64,000 bases of DNA from Microbulbifer sediminum (GTDB lineage Bacteria > Pseudomonadota > Gammaproteobacteria > Pseudomonadales > Cellvibrionaceae), in the NCBI RefSeq assembly GCF_021729035.1, contig NZ_JAJSAP010000004.1, positions 392,600-456,599 of the forward strand. Direction: 5' to 3'. Below the pieces are notes generated by a model, which had not been told where the DNA came from, made no database searches, and saw only the letters and a list, made by a program, of their open reading frames with translations. The position numbers were made by a program, and so were the translations under genes. Below, piece after piece: positions 18,236-27,441 of this stretch; positions within the stretch are counted from its first letter, which is position 1, and each line of letters begins with the position of its first letter.

Positions 18236-20269
18236 ATGACACCAAGCTGGCGCCTGTTATTCGCAATTATCGTCGCGCTGTTGCTGTCAAACACCGGCTG
18301 CGAGCGCGGCAACCCGGGTGCCGTCCCCACCGGTAATAGTGCGGCCGCCTCAACGCCCGGTAACCTTGATGCTATCCCGATAGAACTGTATGACAACTAC
18401 GTCGAATCCGGTGACCTGGCCGCGATTGAAAAGCGTGGCCGGTTGCGCCTGCTGGTTGATTCCAGTCGTTCGGCCGCCCTGCACCGCGAGGCAACACAAC
18501 AGGATGTGGAGATCGAACAGGCCCGCCTGATGGCGCATCGGCTGGGCCTGCAGTTGGTCGTGCTGGAGGTGCCCCAATTCAGTGACCTGATCCCAATGCT
18601 CAATGCCGGCGGGGGCGACCTGATCGCCAATAACCTGCTGGTAACCGATGCCCGGCGGCAGAAAGTCGACTTCTCGATTCCCACCGCCGAAACCGACGTG
18701 GTACTGGTATCCGCAACCGGCACTGAGGATATCAACGACCAGAGCCGGTTGAGCGGGAAGGTTGTCGTGGTGACCGCCGGCACTGTATTCGAGGAGGAGG
18801 CTCAGGAATTTACCCGCCAATACCCGGGAGTGGAGCTCCAGATACGCGAGGATAACTATGTCGACTTGCTTATCGAGGTGGCTGACGGTGATGTGGATTT
18901 TACCATTGTCGACCGGCAGGCCCTGGACCTGGTATTGCAGTTTCGCGATGGCCTCAAGGCGAACCATGTGTTTCCCGGCCGGCGGGAACTGGCCTGGGCA
19001 ATCCGAAAGGACTCGCCAGAGTTACTGCAGGCCATCAACAAGCAGGTACAGCAGATCCGCATGACCCGGCCGGGACAGCGCTCCGTGGGTGACCTCCAGG
19101 CCATCAGGAAGCGCGGTGTCCTGCGGGCGGTGACACGCAATCATCCCGGCACTTACTTCATGTGGAAGGGCCAGGTTCTCGGGTTCGAGTTCAGACTGCT
19201 GGAAAATTTCGCCAAGTCCCTGGATGTGCGACTGGACATTACCGTGGCCGATACCCATGAAGATTTTGTCCGGATGCTGCGTAACGGCGATGTGGATGTT
19301 TCCGCAAGCCTGCTGGCAGTGACCCGTCGGCGACAGGCTTCGGGCATGGCGTTCTCCAGGCCCTACCTGCAAAGCCCGACCGGCATAGCCGCACGCGCGG
19401 GCGAGAAACTGTCAGGCATGCAGGACCTGGCTGGCCGCACTCTCTGCGTGCGTCGGGCCAGCAGCCAGTACCAAGTGGCGGAGGAACTGAAAAAACAGGT
19501 GCCCGGCATTGAGGTGCAGGAAGTTCCCGGGGAGCTGGACATCCAGGAAGTCATCGACAAAGTGGTCAACAACGAGTGCGACCTCACCATTGCTGACGAA
19601 ATATCTGTCCGGTTGGAGCAGGTGTGGCGCGATGATATCGCGTTCGCGCTCAGGCTGCCCCGGGAAGAAAGCCGTTATGCATGGATGGTGCGGGAGTCCA
19701 ACCCCAGGTTATTACGGGCCATTAACGAGTTTTTTGCCGAACCCAGCACCGACGACAGGATTCCCGAACTCTTTGAGCGCTATTTCAATGCCCCCAAGCG
19801 CACCCGTGACGAAATCGAGGAGCTCAACCGCAGCGGCCAGCTATCCCCTTTTGACGATATCGTGCGCCGGTACGCAGAGGAGTTCGACTTCGACTGGCGA
19901 CTGATCGTCGCGCAGATGTACCAGGAAAGTAATTTCCACCCCGACGTTAAGTCCTGGGTGGGCGCCAGGAGATTGATGCAGGTGATCCCGAGCACCGGCA
20001 GGCGAGTGGGCGAAACCGGCCTTTTCACTCCTGAAAACAGTATCCGGACCGGCATCACGTATATGCGCTGGCTCCCTGACAAGTTTGACGACAAGGGCAT
20101 CAACCTGGAGAACCAGATGTGGTTCCCACTCGCCCCTTACAACGCCGGCTCGGCTCATGTCGACGACGCGCAGGACCTGGCTCGGGAGAACGGCTGGGAT
20201 CGCAGGATCTGGTTCGACAACGTGGAAAACGCCATGTTGCTGTTGCCGGACGGGAAATACTTCAGGTAG
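18236..20269 (+). CDS. MltF-like lipoprotein with two solute-binding domains and a transglycosylase domain, truncated by an in-frame TAG
   Basis: This is a 677-residue product. After a signal sequence with a plausible lipobox (SNTGC), there are two SBP_bac_3-type domains (about residues 60-280 and 285-510), then a lytic transglycosylase (SLT) domain from about residue 545. Its catalytic glutamate is residue 564 in MYQESNFHP, with LMQVIPSTG and APYNAGS following. E. coli MltF has one binding domain and cleaves peptidoglycan at the outer membrane. The consensus GARGLMQ reads GARRLMQ. The frame stops at TAG 20267-20269, but the same frame continues for 68 codons matching the end of the adjacent paralogue, so the gene has lost its normal C-terminus. 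Activity is uncertain. Confidence 0.75.
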   Translation: MTPSWRLLFAIIVALLLSNTGCERGNPGAVPTGNSAAASTPGNLDAIPIELYDNYVESGDLAAIEKRGRLRLLVDSSRSAALHREATQQDVEIEQARLMAHRLGLQLVVLEVPQFSDLIPMLNAGGGDLIANNLLVTDARRQKVDFSIPTAETDVVLVSATGTEDINDQSRLSGKVVVVTAGTVFEEEAQEFTRQYPGVELQIREDNYVDLLIEVADGDVDFTIVDRQALDLVLQFRDGLKANHVFPGRRELAWAIRKDSPELLQAINKQVQQIRMTRPGQRSVGDLQAIRKRGVLRAVTRNHPGTYFMWKGQVLGFEFRLLENFAKSLDVRLDITVADTHEDFVRMLRNGDVDVSASLLAVTRRRQASGMAFSRPYLQSPTGIAARAGEKLSGMQDLAGRTLCVRRASSQYQVAEELKKQVPGIEVQEVPGELDIQEVIDKVVNNECDLTIADEISVRLEQVWRDDIAFALRLPREESRYAWMVRESNPRLLRAINEFFAEPSTDDRIPELFERYFNAPKRTRDEIEELNRSGQLSPFDDIVRRYAEEFDFDWRLIVAQMYQESNFHPDVKSWVGARRLMQVIPSTGRRVGETGLFTPENSIRTGITYMRWLPDKFDDKGINLENQMWFPLAPYNAGSAHVDDAQDLARENGWDRRIWFDNVENAMLLLPDGKYFR

Positions 20270-20476
20270 ACCCGCTATGGCTATGCCCCTGAACAGGAAC
20301 CGGTGGACAACGCACGCAAGATCGAGGCGCGCTTTCGCTCCTTTGCCTCACTGCTGGAGGCACAGAAACAACGGGAGGAACAGGGCAGCCACATGACCCC
20401 ACCGGGAACCTTCTCCACCGGCCAGGTACGTTACCGCGCCACCAATGCCCGAGCACAGCCTCTGGCTAGACTGTAA
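20270..20476 (+). pseudogene. Detached 3' end of the first MltF-like gene
   Basis: Downstream of the TAG at 20267 the same frame reads TRYGYAPEQEP, then ARKIEARFRSFASLLEAQKQ, to a TAA at 20474-20476. This aligns with ARYGYARGHEPYDYVRKIAA and the following residues in the neighbouring copy. It is therefore the original C-terminus cut off by one nonsense codon, not an independent gene. Confidence 0.75.
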
Positions 20477-20510
20477 CCAACGAAACAAGCACCGACCGGT
20501 ATATAACTCA

Positions 20511-23006
20511 ATGCGGTTTATCCCCCCGAGATTCTCTCTAAGCGTCATTGTCCTGACAATCTTCCTCGCGGCTGGCTATGGCGGCGAGCACGAGGAATCT
20601 CAGCAACGCGAGGCGACCGACATGGTCGCAGAACAGGAGTCCTCGGAAAGCGGGAGCGAGACTGCTACGGCAGATGAAGCGAAGGGGGATTCAGCCCCTG
20701 AAGCGCAGCAACCTCCAGAGTCCCCGGAAAAAGCTGTCCCTGGGGAGGCCAGGGAAAAGGTCGGTAAAGCGGCAAAGGCACCCGGCCTGTGGGATCGCTT
20801 CGCCAAGCGCGTGGCCGGCAAGGATGACCTGCGGCCGGAAGCCGCCTGGTCACCCGAAACTACCGGCGAATACCCCATCGGCGCCTACGACAACTATATT
20901 GAGACCGGTGACCTGGACGCCATCAGGAAGCGCGGCAAGCTCGGCATTCTGGTGGATGTCACTAATACCGACTCACTCCACCGGGCTGCCACGCCACAAG
21001 ACATTGAGATCGAGCGAGCCAAGCGAAAGGCGGAAATACTGGGCCTGGAGCCGGTTGTGCTTTACGCGGAAAGCTTCGACCAGCTGATACCCATGCTGAT
21101 AGAGCAAGGGGGACATTATCGCCAACAACATGGTCCCAACCTCCGAGCGTCGCGAGCTGATTGACTTCAGCATTCCAATAGCATCCACCCATGACACCCT
21201 GGTGTCCCGGGCCGATATGCCTGATATCAAGGAGGGGGACTCCCTCAAGGGCAAAACACTACAGGTGACCAAGGGCACAGTGTTTGAGCAACGTGCTCAG
21301 GAGCTGGCACAGAAATACCCTGGCTTGAAAGTCGAAGCGGTAAAGACCAACTATGTCGAACTGGCCCTGCAGGTATCCATGGGGAATATCGACCTCACCA
21401 TAATTGACGAGATGATATTCGACCTGTTGAGCCAGTTCCGTGACAACCTGAAGAAAAATATTGTCTTTGAGCGGGAGGACCAGCTGGCGGCCGGTATCCG
21501 CAAGAACTCCCCCCAGCTGAAAAAGTTTATCGACGATGCCATCCGCGATATCAAACTGACCACCCCCGACCAGCGCTTTATCGGTGATCTGGACCAGATC
21601 AGGGAGCGCGGGGTGCTGCGTGCGGTTACCCGCAACCACCCGGGAACCTACTTTATGTGGAAGGGACGCATAATGGGCTACGAATACGAGCTGCTGCAAA
21701 GGTTTGCCAGGGATCTCGACGTGCGCCTCGAGATTATCGTGGCCCCCAAACACAGTGACCTCCTGAATTTCCTGCGAGATGGAAAAGCCGATGTAACCGC
21801 CAGCCTGCTGACTGCCACTGATATACGCGACAGCCAGGGGGTCGATTTTGGCCCTGCCTATATGGAAGAAAAGGTCAGCGTGGTCGGGCGCCCGGGGGAA
21901 ACCATCAACAGTATCAAGGACCTGGAAGGCCGTACCGTTCACGTGCTCGAGTCCAGTAGCCAGTATGAAATACTGAGGGAAATCCTGGAACAGTACCCGG
22001 ACATCAACGTGGACCTGGTGCCGGAAGAGCTCACCATTCCCCAGATCCTTGACCGGGTCGCAGAGGGCGAATACGACCTTACGATTGCTGACGACATAAC
22101 CGTGCGCCTGGAACACCAGTGGCGTGACGATGTGGACAACCTCCTCGACCTGCATGAGGAGGATAATGTCTATGCCTGGGCGGTGCGCGAGGGAAATCCA
22201 CAATTGCTGGAGGCCGTGCACAATTTCTTCAACGACAAAAAAATAACCCAGTTAAGAAAAACACTGTTTCGCAAATACTTCGATGAACCCAAGCGTACAC
22301 GCGACGAAATCAAGGCCTTGAGCGAGAAAGGGGAAATCTCCCCTTTCGACAAAATCGTCAAAAGGTACGCCGATAAACATGATTTTGACTGGCGGCTGGT
22401 AGTCGCGCAGATGTACCAGGAAAGCACTTTCGACCCCAAAAAGCCAAGTCATGGGTCGGCGCGCGCGGCCTGATGCAGGTAATGCCCGATACCGGCAAGC
22501 AGGTTGGCGAGACCAACTTGTTCGAGCCGGAGACCAGTGTGCGCGCGGGCCTGAAGTATCTGGAATGGCTTCACCGCTAGTTCGAGGACAAAGGTATCAC
22601 CCCGGAAAACCAGATGTGGTTCACCCTGGCCTCCTACAACGCCGACCTGGGCCATGTATACGACGCGCAGGACCTGGCAGAGGAAAAGGGCTGGGACCAC
22701 AAAGTGTGGTTCAACAGCGTCGAGAAAGCCATGCTGCTGCTCTCACAGGAGAAGTACTATAAGAAAGCACGGTACGGCTATGCCCGAGGCCACGAACCTT
22801 ACGATTATGTGCGCAAGATAGCCGCTCGTTTCAGGACCTATGTTTCCCTTCTGGAGGCCTTTAAGCGGCAGCAGCAAGTGGGGAGCCTTACCTGCGCAGC
22901 CCTGCCTTCCTGGGTGACCGGGCAACTGGAAGGCCTGGCACACATAACGGAGTGTCGCGAATCACACACCCGGGGCCTGGTGCAGGTGCGGGTCCCCGCA
23001 CCATAA
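20511..23006 (+). pseudogene. Second MltF-like gene, broken by two frameshifts and a stop
   Basis: This is a tandem paralogue of 18236-20476, readable as one protein only after correction. Frame one runs 20511-21164 (signal sequence, acidic linker, start of the first binding domain). At the G-run 21108-21112 the frame shifts, continuing in 21130-22473 through both binding domains to the catalytic MYQESTFDP. At the A-run 22438-22442 it shifts again, into VGARGLMQVMPDTGKQVGE. TAG at 22578-22580 then interrupts the SLT domain before the rest (QMWFTLASYNAD to ALPSWVTGQ) ends at 23006. The expected lipobox cysteine is a tyrosine (LAAGY, TAT 20577-20579). Several independent lesions argue for real decay rather than sequencing error. 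Confidence 0.85.
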
Positions 23007-23009
23007 AAA

Positions 23010-23032
23010 AGCCGGCGGAATTACCGCCGGCT
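23010..23032 (-). terminator. Intrinsic terminator of the dihaem cytochrome operon
   Basis: AGCCGGCGG (23010-23018) pairs with CCGCCGGCT (23024-23032) over a 5-base loop. Read on the minus strand, the hairpin is followed by a run of Ts (the A-run at 23005-23010), a standard Rho-independent terminator for the genes at 23070-25521. It also lies four bases after the plus-strand pseudogene. Confidence 0.75.
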
Positions 23033-23069
23033 CAATTGTTGGCATTTACGGTAGATGCGCCAGCTGTCG

Positions 23070-24221
23070 TCAGCTGCAACTGCCTCCCATCGAGGCCACC
23101 CACTCCCGCAGCAATGCCGTGCCCTCCTCGTGCTCGAGGCTGCGTCCCAGTTCCGGCATCATGGCACCGGGGTTGGTGGTTTCAACCCGGAAATTGAGGA
23201 TGGATTCCTCCGGCTCTCCCGGGACGATGGCAAACAGGCGATTGCCGCTGCCGGTCCCCGCCGCTACCGGTGGCTTACACAGGCCCAGCTTGCGCCGGTC
23301 GGACTCCAGGTGGTGCAGCATCAGCCCGGATGTATCGGCGGCACCTGCCGGGTTATGGCAGTGGCCACAGTTGATATCCAGGTAGGATCGGGCGCGCGCT
23401 TCGAGCGACTCGCTGCTATCCGCGAAATCCACGTTGCGCGGTACTGTTGTAATTTCCGGCAAGCCGCTCAGGTAACCCAGCTGCTGCCAGTGCAGCAGCT
23501 GGTTTCGCGTCCCGTCCCCGTAGGCATAGTCCTTGTTCAGGTGGCGGGCCCGGGGGCCCAACGGCATGATCGCCTTGTCGGTATGGTTGTCCGCATGGCA
23601 GCCGGCACACTGGTTCGCATCCGGCACCACATAGGTAAAACCAGCATCCTCGACGCTCTCACTGACCAGCTGCAGGCGGCTGGCGTCGCCGGCAATTTCC
23701 AGCACTGCCTCGGTTTGCTCCGCGTTCCATACGTATGGCAGGGCCTGCCAGCCGCCCGCACGCTTCACCAGCAAGCGGGTTTCCATCAGCCGTACATTGT
23801 CCAGGTCCAGAGCCTCACCGGTCCGGCCGGCGACATAATCACGGCTGTAGTCATCGGTGCGCAGTACTGCGTCCTGGATGCCACTGGTATCCCGGGGGTA
23901 GTAAAAGGTCTTACTGAGAACCGTACCCACAGGGTACTCGAAACGCTCATCCGCGTACTCTGCCGAGGTGCCCGGGGGCATCCAGACCGTGCGCAGTTTG
24001 TGGGCATAGTCAGTAAACAGCGCCGTGTTCAGGTCATAGGGAAGCACACCGTCGTTCGGCAGCAATTCACCGTCGATGGCTTCCACGATATGCCAGTCAC
24101 TGAGCTTTTCCGGAACCGCGTCGCGCTCGAAAATTGCCACCTGCTTTCTTGGTGCATCACAGCCGCCCAGGGCGAGTGCAAAAACCGGGGCCAGCACCGC
24201 GCCCCACAACAGCTTACGCAT
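23070..24221 (-). CDS. SO_2930-family dihaem c-type cytochrome lipoprotein
   Basis: This 383-residue protein has a signal sequence ending in LALGGC, a lipobox. Two haem c attachment motifs are visible, CAGCH (near residue 207) and CGHCH (near residue 315), which is followed by NPAGAADTSGL. The N-terminal domain has LPNDGVLPYDLNTALFTDYA and YPVGTVLSKTFYYP, as in proteins annotated as SO_2930-family dihaem cytochromes. It should be an envelope electron carrier. Its ATG overlaps the end of the upstream beta-helix gene by 8 bases, and these two families commonly occur together, so they probably form a functional pair. The partner enzyme and substrate are unknown. Confidence 0.85.
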   Translation of the reverse strand: MRKLLWGAVLAPVFALALGGCDAPRKQVAIFERDAVPEKLSDWHIVEAIDGELLPNDGVLPYDLNTALFTDYAHKLRTVWMPPGTSAEYADERFEYPVGTVLSKTFYYPRDTSGIQDAVLRTDDYSRDYVAGRTGEALDLDNVRLMETRLLVKRAGGWQALPYVWNAEQTEAVLEIAGDASRLQLVSESVEDAGFTYVVPDANQCAGCHADNHTDKAIMPLGPRARHLNKDYAYGDGTRNQLLHWQQLGYLSGLPEITTVPRNVDFADSSESLEARARSYLDINCGHCHNPAGAADTSGLMLHHLESDRRKLGLCKPPVAAGTGSGNRLFAIVPGEPEESILNFRVETTNPGAMMPELGRSLEHEEGTALLREWVASMGGSCS

Positions 24222-25521
24222 CTTCCGCCTCTAGTTTAGCCATATCAGTTTTTTTCGGCTCGACCTGGTCGAACTCCAGCACCACCTGGGGCAGTTTCTG
24301 CAGGGTACACCTGTGCGGTGCAATATCGGTGGATATATTCTTAAAGTCGTTGGAGGCATCGATATTGATGATGCCGGCATCACCGTTGTCAATGCACAGT
24401 TTCAGGGGTTCCGGCAATGTGCCATCCACCAGCTTTTCACTGTTCACGACCCCATCCCAGAGAATGTCCGGGAGGCTGCCGCCCAGACCGAACTTGGCCA
24501 GCTTCAGGGCCTTCAGCTCAATATGGTCAGGTGAGGCGCCTCCACCGGTGAACTCGTTGTCATAGATAAAGATGCCCTCGGGATAGGGGTCAAAGGCTTC
24601 CTGGGTGGATTTATCGGAGTAGTAGCCCGCGGTGTAATAGCTGCTGACGATAATATTGGCCGTGTCATTATCCGCGATCTTGTTATTGAAGATCTCGACA
24701 TTGTCGTTGGAATTGATCACGATCCCGGATCCTGCAGGGACTGCCGCCACCGGCGTGCCCTCGTGGCCGAAGTTCCCGGTATTGTTCTCAAATACACGGT
24801 TATCGTAGACACGGGTGCTGTGGCCCGGCTGCGGCAGGTTGGGCATATTGAAGACCAGGATGCCGCCGGTGTTGTTGGTGGCGATATTGTCATAGACATC
24901 AGCGCCGATGGTATTCTCGATCTCGATCCCCGCAACATTGAACTCGGCCCGGTTGTTACGCACGATCACATTGCGTGACTGGCCCACATAGATTCCCGCA
25001 TCCGATGCGCCAATGGCGACATTGCCCTCAAGCAGGGTGTTTTCCGTCTGTACCGGGTAAATGCCGTAAGCCCCGTTTTCCGTGGCAGGGCCATTGGTCC
25101 ACTCCACCCGCACGTTGCGGATGACGATATTCTCGCCTTCGTTCACCTTCAGTGCGTCACCGATGGTGTCCTCGATCGCGAGGTCCTCAATGGTGAAGTC
25201 GCTGGCATTCACCAGCAGGCCCTCGGCCCCCTGGATCTGGTTCTTGAAGGAAAGCACTGTCTCATCCATCCCGGCGCCACGGATAGTCACACCATCCACG
25301 TTCAGGGAAAGACTGCGATTCAGGGCGAAATTGCCAGCCGGGAGTTCAATAACATCGCCGGGCTTGGCGGAGATCAATTGTTTCAGCAACTGCTTCTGGA
25401 AGTCCGCGCTCGCTGACGCTGCGGCTGTTCCAGAGATATCGCCACCGGGGTTGTTGTCCCGGGAGCAGGCCGCAGCAAGTACAGCAGCCAGCGCCAGGCC
25501 CATATAGGCAGTGGTCTTCAT
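24214..25521 (-). CDS. Right-handed parallel beta-helix lipoprotein
   Basis: This 435-residue lipoprotein (signal ending LAAACS) contains many short repeated strands typical of a right-handed beta-helix, such as NIVIRNVRVEWTNGPA, NVIVRNNRAEFNVAGIEIEN and GSGIVINSNDNVEIFNNKI. It begins with a segment (KQLLKQLISAKPGDVIELPA) typical of parallel beta-helix proteins that have polysaccharide-lyase-like folds. It overlaps the dihaem cytochrome gene and is followed by it in the same operon, a known pairing. AAGGAAA lies upstream of its ATG. The fold is well supported; a substrate or catalytic residue is not. Confidence 0.85.
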   Translation of the reverse strand: MKTTAYMGLALAAVLAAACSRDNNPGGDISGTAAASASADFQKQLLKQLISAKPGDVIELPAGNFALNRSLSLNVDGVTIRGAGMDETVLSFKNQIQGAEGLLVNASDFTIEDLAIEDTIGDALKVNEGENIVIRNVRVEWTNGPATENGAYGIYPVQTENTLLEGNVAIGASDAGIYVGQSRNVIVRNNRAEFNVAGIEIENTIGADVYDNIATNNTGGILVFNMPNLPQPGHSTRVYDNRVFENNTGNFGHEGTPVAAVPAGSGIVINSNDNVEIFNNKIADNDTANIIVSSYYTAGYYSDKSTQEAFDPYPEGIFIYDNEFTGGGASPDHIELKALKLAKFGLGGSLPDILWDGVVNSEKLVDGTLPEPLKLCIDNGDAGIINIDASNDFKNISTDIAPHRCTLQKLPQVVLEFDQVEPKKTDMAKLEAEDA

Positions 25522-25780
25522 GTGAATTTCCTTTTATTCAGGTTCTTCTATTGTTCGAGTTATCTGCTACCCGGGCCGCAGCTCCATCTGGCCCTACACC
25601 CCGCCATCCGCCTACCTGGTACATGTGTACCAATTAAAAACCGCAAAAAATGGCGGGGCTGCAAACAGGCCAATCCTAGCCTATCCCCGGCCGATCCGGC
25701 AATAAGGCCTGGGGGGCCACTTGCCGGTCGGCGGGTGGCTGTGTATTGTCTTGGCAGTCACTCGAAGATGGCCAGGCACC

Positions 25781-26350
25781 ATGAAACTGCGAGCACTTTC
25801 GGGCGTACCATCAAAAGCAAACCCTCCCGGGGCCCTTTCGGGGCACTTTTCTCCCAACCGACTGGCCTCCTCACTCGCCGTGCTCTTTGCCCTCTTCACC
25901 AGCCAGGCCCATACCAGCGGCACCCTGCAACTGAAACTATTGACCGATCACGGTGATACATTCGAGATTGAGCAGCAGGTCGAGAGGGATGGGCCGGACT
26001 TCGCTTCCGCAATACTTGGTGAAGAGGGGGCTGTGAGGGAATATCAGGCGATCAAGTGTGATGGTCCCTGGGGGGCGGTGAAATATCGGATGGCCCTGCC
26101 CAACGGACCCGGCTACCAGCTGGAACTGGCCCGGGACACCATCCTGCTACGGATCGTGGAACATGCGGTGGTCAGCGAAGACCGCAATATCGAGGCGATG
26201 AAGATCCACTGCCGGGATACCCAACCCCGGCCCGTGGTGAAGTCACTGGTTGAAATCCAGCTGGACCGCAGTAGCCCCGCAGAGCAGGAACTGATCCTGC
26301 CCAACGGCTACCGGATCCAATATAGTTACCTGCCCGAACAAGGCGAGTGA
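25781..26350 (+). CDS. Secreted protein of unknown function
   Basis: This is a 189-residue protein I do not recognise. The ATG at 25781 is chosen because it gives a basic N-terminus and a hydrophobic stretch (LASSLAVLFALFTSQAHTSG) resembling a signal peptide, although 30 residues precede that stretch, which is long. The mature part is beta-rich (TLQLKLLTDHGDTFEIEQQV; PVVKSLVEIQLDRSSPAEQE; LILPNGYRIQYSYL) with two cysteines. It ends 17 bases from the convergent Yip1-type gene. No function can be assigned. Confidence 0.6.
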   Translation: MKLRALSGVPSKANPPGALSGHFSPNRLASSLAVLFALFTSQAHTSGTLQLKLLTDHGDTFEIEQQVERDGPDFASAILGEEGAVREYQAIKCDGPWGAVKYRMALPNGPGYQLELARDTILLRIVEHAVVSEDRNIEAMKIHCRDTQPRPVVKSLVEIQLDRSSPAEQELILPNGYRIQYSYLPEQGE

Positions 26351-26367
26351 CCGACGATCGCCTGCAC

Positions 26368-26964
26368 TCAGTGGAATACCGGCGCGGAAACAAAGCTCCA
26401 GAAAAGCACCGTAGCAACCATTACCACCACCGCCATCACCAGTGACACAGTGACGATGGCACTGGCAAACAGGAAGCCGCGCTCTTCCGACACCCCCATG
26501 ACGATCGGGATGCCGGTATACAGCAGGTAGACGGCGTAGGCGACGGCCAGCATCGCAATCAGGATATCCAGCCAGAGTACCGGATAGAACCCGGCCAGCC
26601 CGGCGATAAAGATGGGTGTGGCGGTAAACCCAGCGATCACCATGCCCTTCATGGGGTAGGTGTCCGCACCATAGGTCTTTGCCATCCAGTGAATAAAGTA
26701 ACCGACGGCAACCACCCCCAGCACCATGGCCAGGTAAAAGGCCCCCACCAGCGACAGCGCGCTCTGGCTGGTGACCCGGACCGGGTCGCCGCCACCCACG
26801 CTCCACCCGATTTCGGTGGTACCGTAAAACCACGCCAGGGCCGGCAACAGTGCCAGGACAATGGCATAGGGGATTTGCCGGCGCAGGCCCTTCTCGGACA
26901 GGCCCCCGATCTGCTGCCACTGCTGCCGCGGGTGCACCAGCATTCCGAACATGTAGCTCAACAT
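26368..26964 (-). CDS. Yip1-family membrane protein
   Basis: This 198-residue protein has five predicted membrane helices (for example IPYAIVLALLPALAWFYGT and LDILIAMLAVAYAVYLLYTG) and begins SYMFGMLVHPRQQWQQI. This is the opening of bacterial YIP1/DUF1282-type proteins, where a short amphipathic helix containing a P-x-x-x-W motif precedes the membrane domain. Its role in bacteria is not established. The ATG at 26964 has GAGGAG 7 bases upstream; a GTG five codons earlier overlaps that box and is less likely. Confidence 0.75.
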   Translation of the reverse strand: MLSYMFGMLVHPRQQWQQIGGLSEKGLRRQIPYAIVLALLPALAWFYGTTEIGWSVGGGDPVRVTSQSALSLVGAFYLAMVLGVVAVGYFIHWMAKTYGADTYPMKGMVIAGFTATPIFIAGLAGFYPVLWLDILIAMLAVAYAVYLLYTGIPIVMGVSEERGFLFASAIVTVSLVMAVVVMVATVLFWSFVSAPVFH

Positions 26965-27441
26965 CCCGTTTCTCCTCACTCAACGCAAGGAACATTCCGC
27001 CAAGGCGCTACTGCTTCAGTACTGCTGTTACTTCCTCTGATTTATGCTTGTAAAGGCATATGGCGCCTCCCCGCTCCCGACCGGACTGCACGGCTCGCGG
27101 GATTCAAGACGGTCGGGGATGACCGGTCTCAATTTGCTCTGGATACGTCTTGTCAAAGTGAGGAATACTGCCCGAAGGTCATTCCCGAGGTTCCAGCTTG
27201 TTTTTATTCTCACCGCCTGTTGTATCACTCACGGCATACAAGTCAACGACGCTACGGCAATAAGCGTCACTGCCAGCCTTAGCGTTTCCAGAGGAAACAA
27301 CCGGGGCAGACCAATGCTACCGATCAACCCGGCAATTCGACTGAGCGAGAAAGGTAGTCACGAAGAATCGGAATGACGGGCACAGTCCCGGCTTAGAGCT
27401 GGGCGCACCACCAACCAGATAGACAAACCGTACGCCCCGGT
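26965..27441. other. Intergenic stretch without a supported gene
   Basis: This 477-base gap holds a 110-codon open frame (27044-27376) lacking a good ribosome binding site and recognisable features. The text CGGTCGGGGATGACCGGT near 27110 and CGAAGAATCGGAATGACGGG near 27360 resembles degenerate dispersed repeats of the kind scattered through gammaproteobacterial genomes. No hairpin with a T-run was found. Confidence 0.35.

Noticed and set aside
23055..24239. 394-codon open frame on the plus strand
   Set aside because: It mirrors the dihaem cytochrome gene, which carries two CxxCH motifs and a lipobox.
27044..27376. 110-codon open frame between the Yip1-type gene and ilvE
   Set aside because: No ribosome binding site, no domain and repeat-like DNA; probably non-coding.
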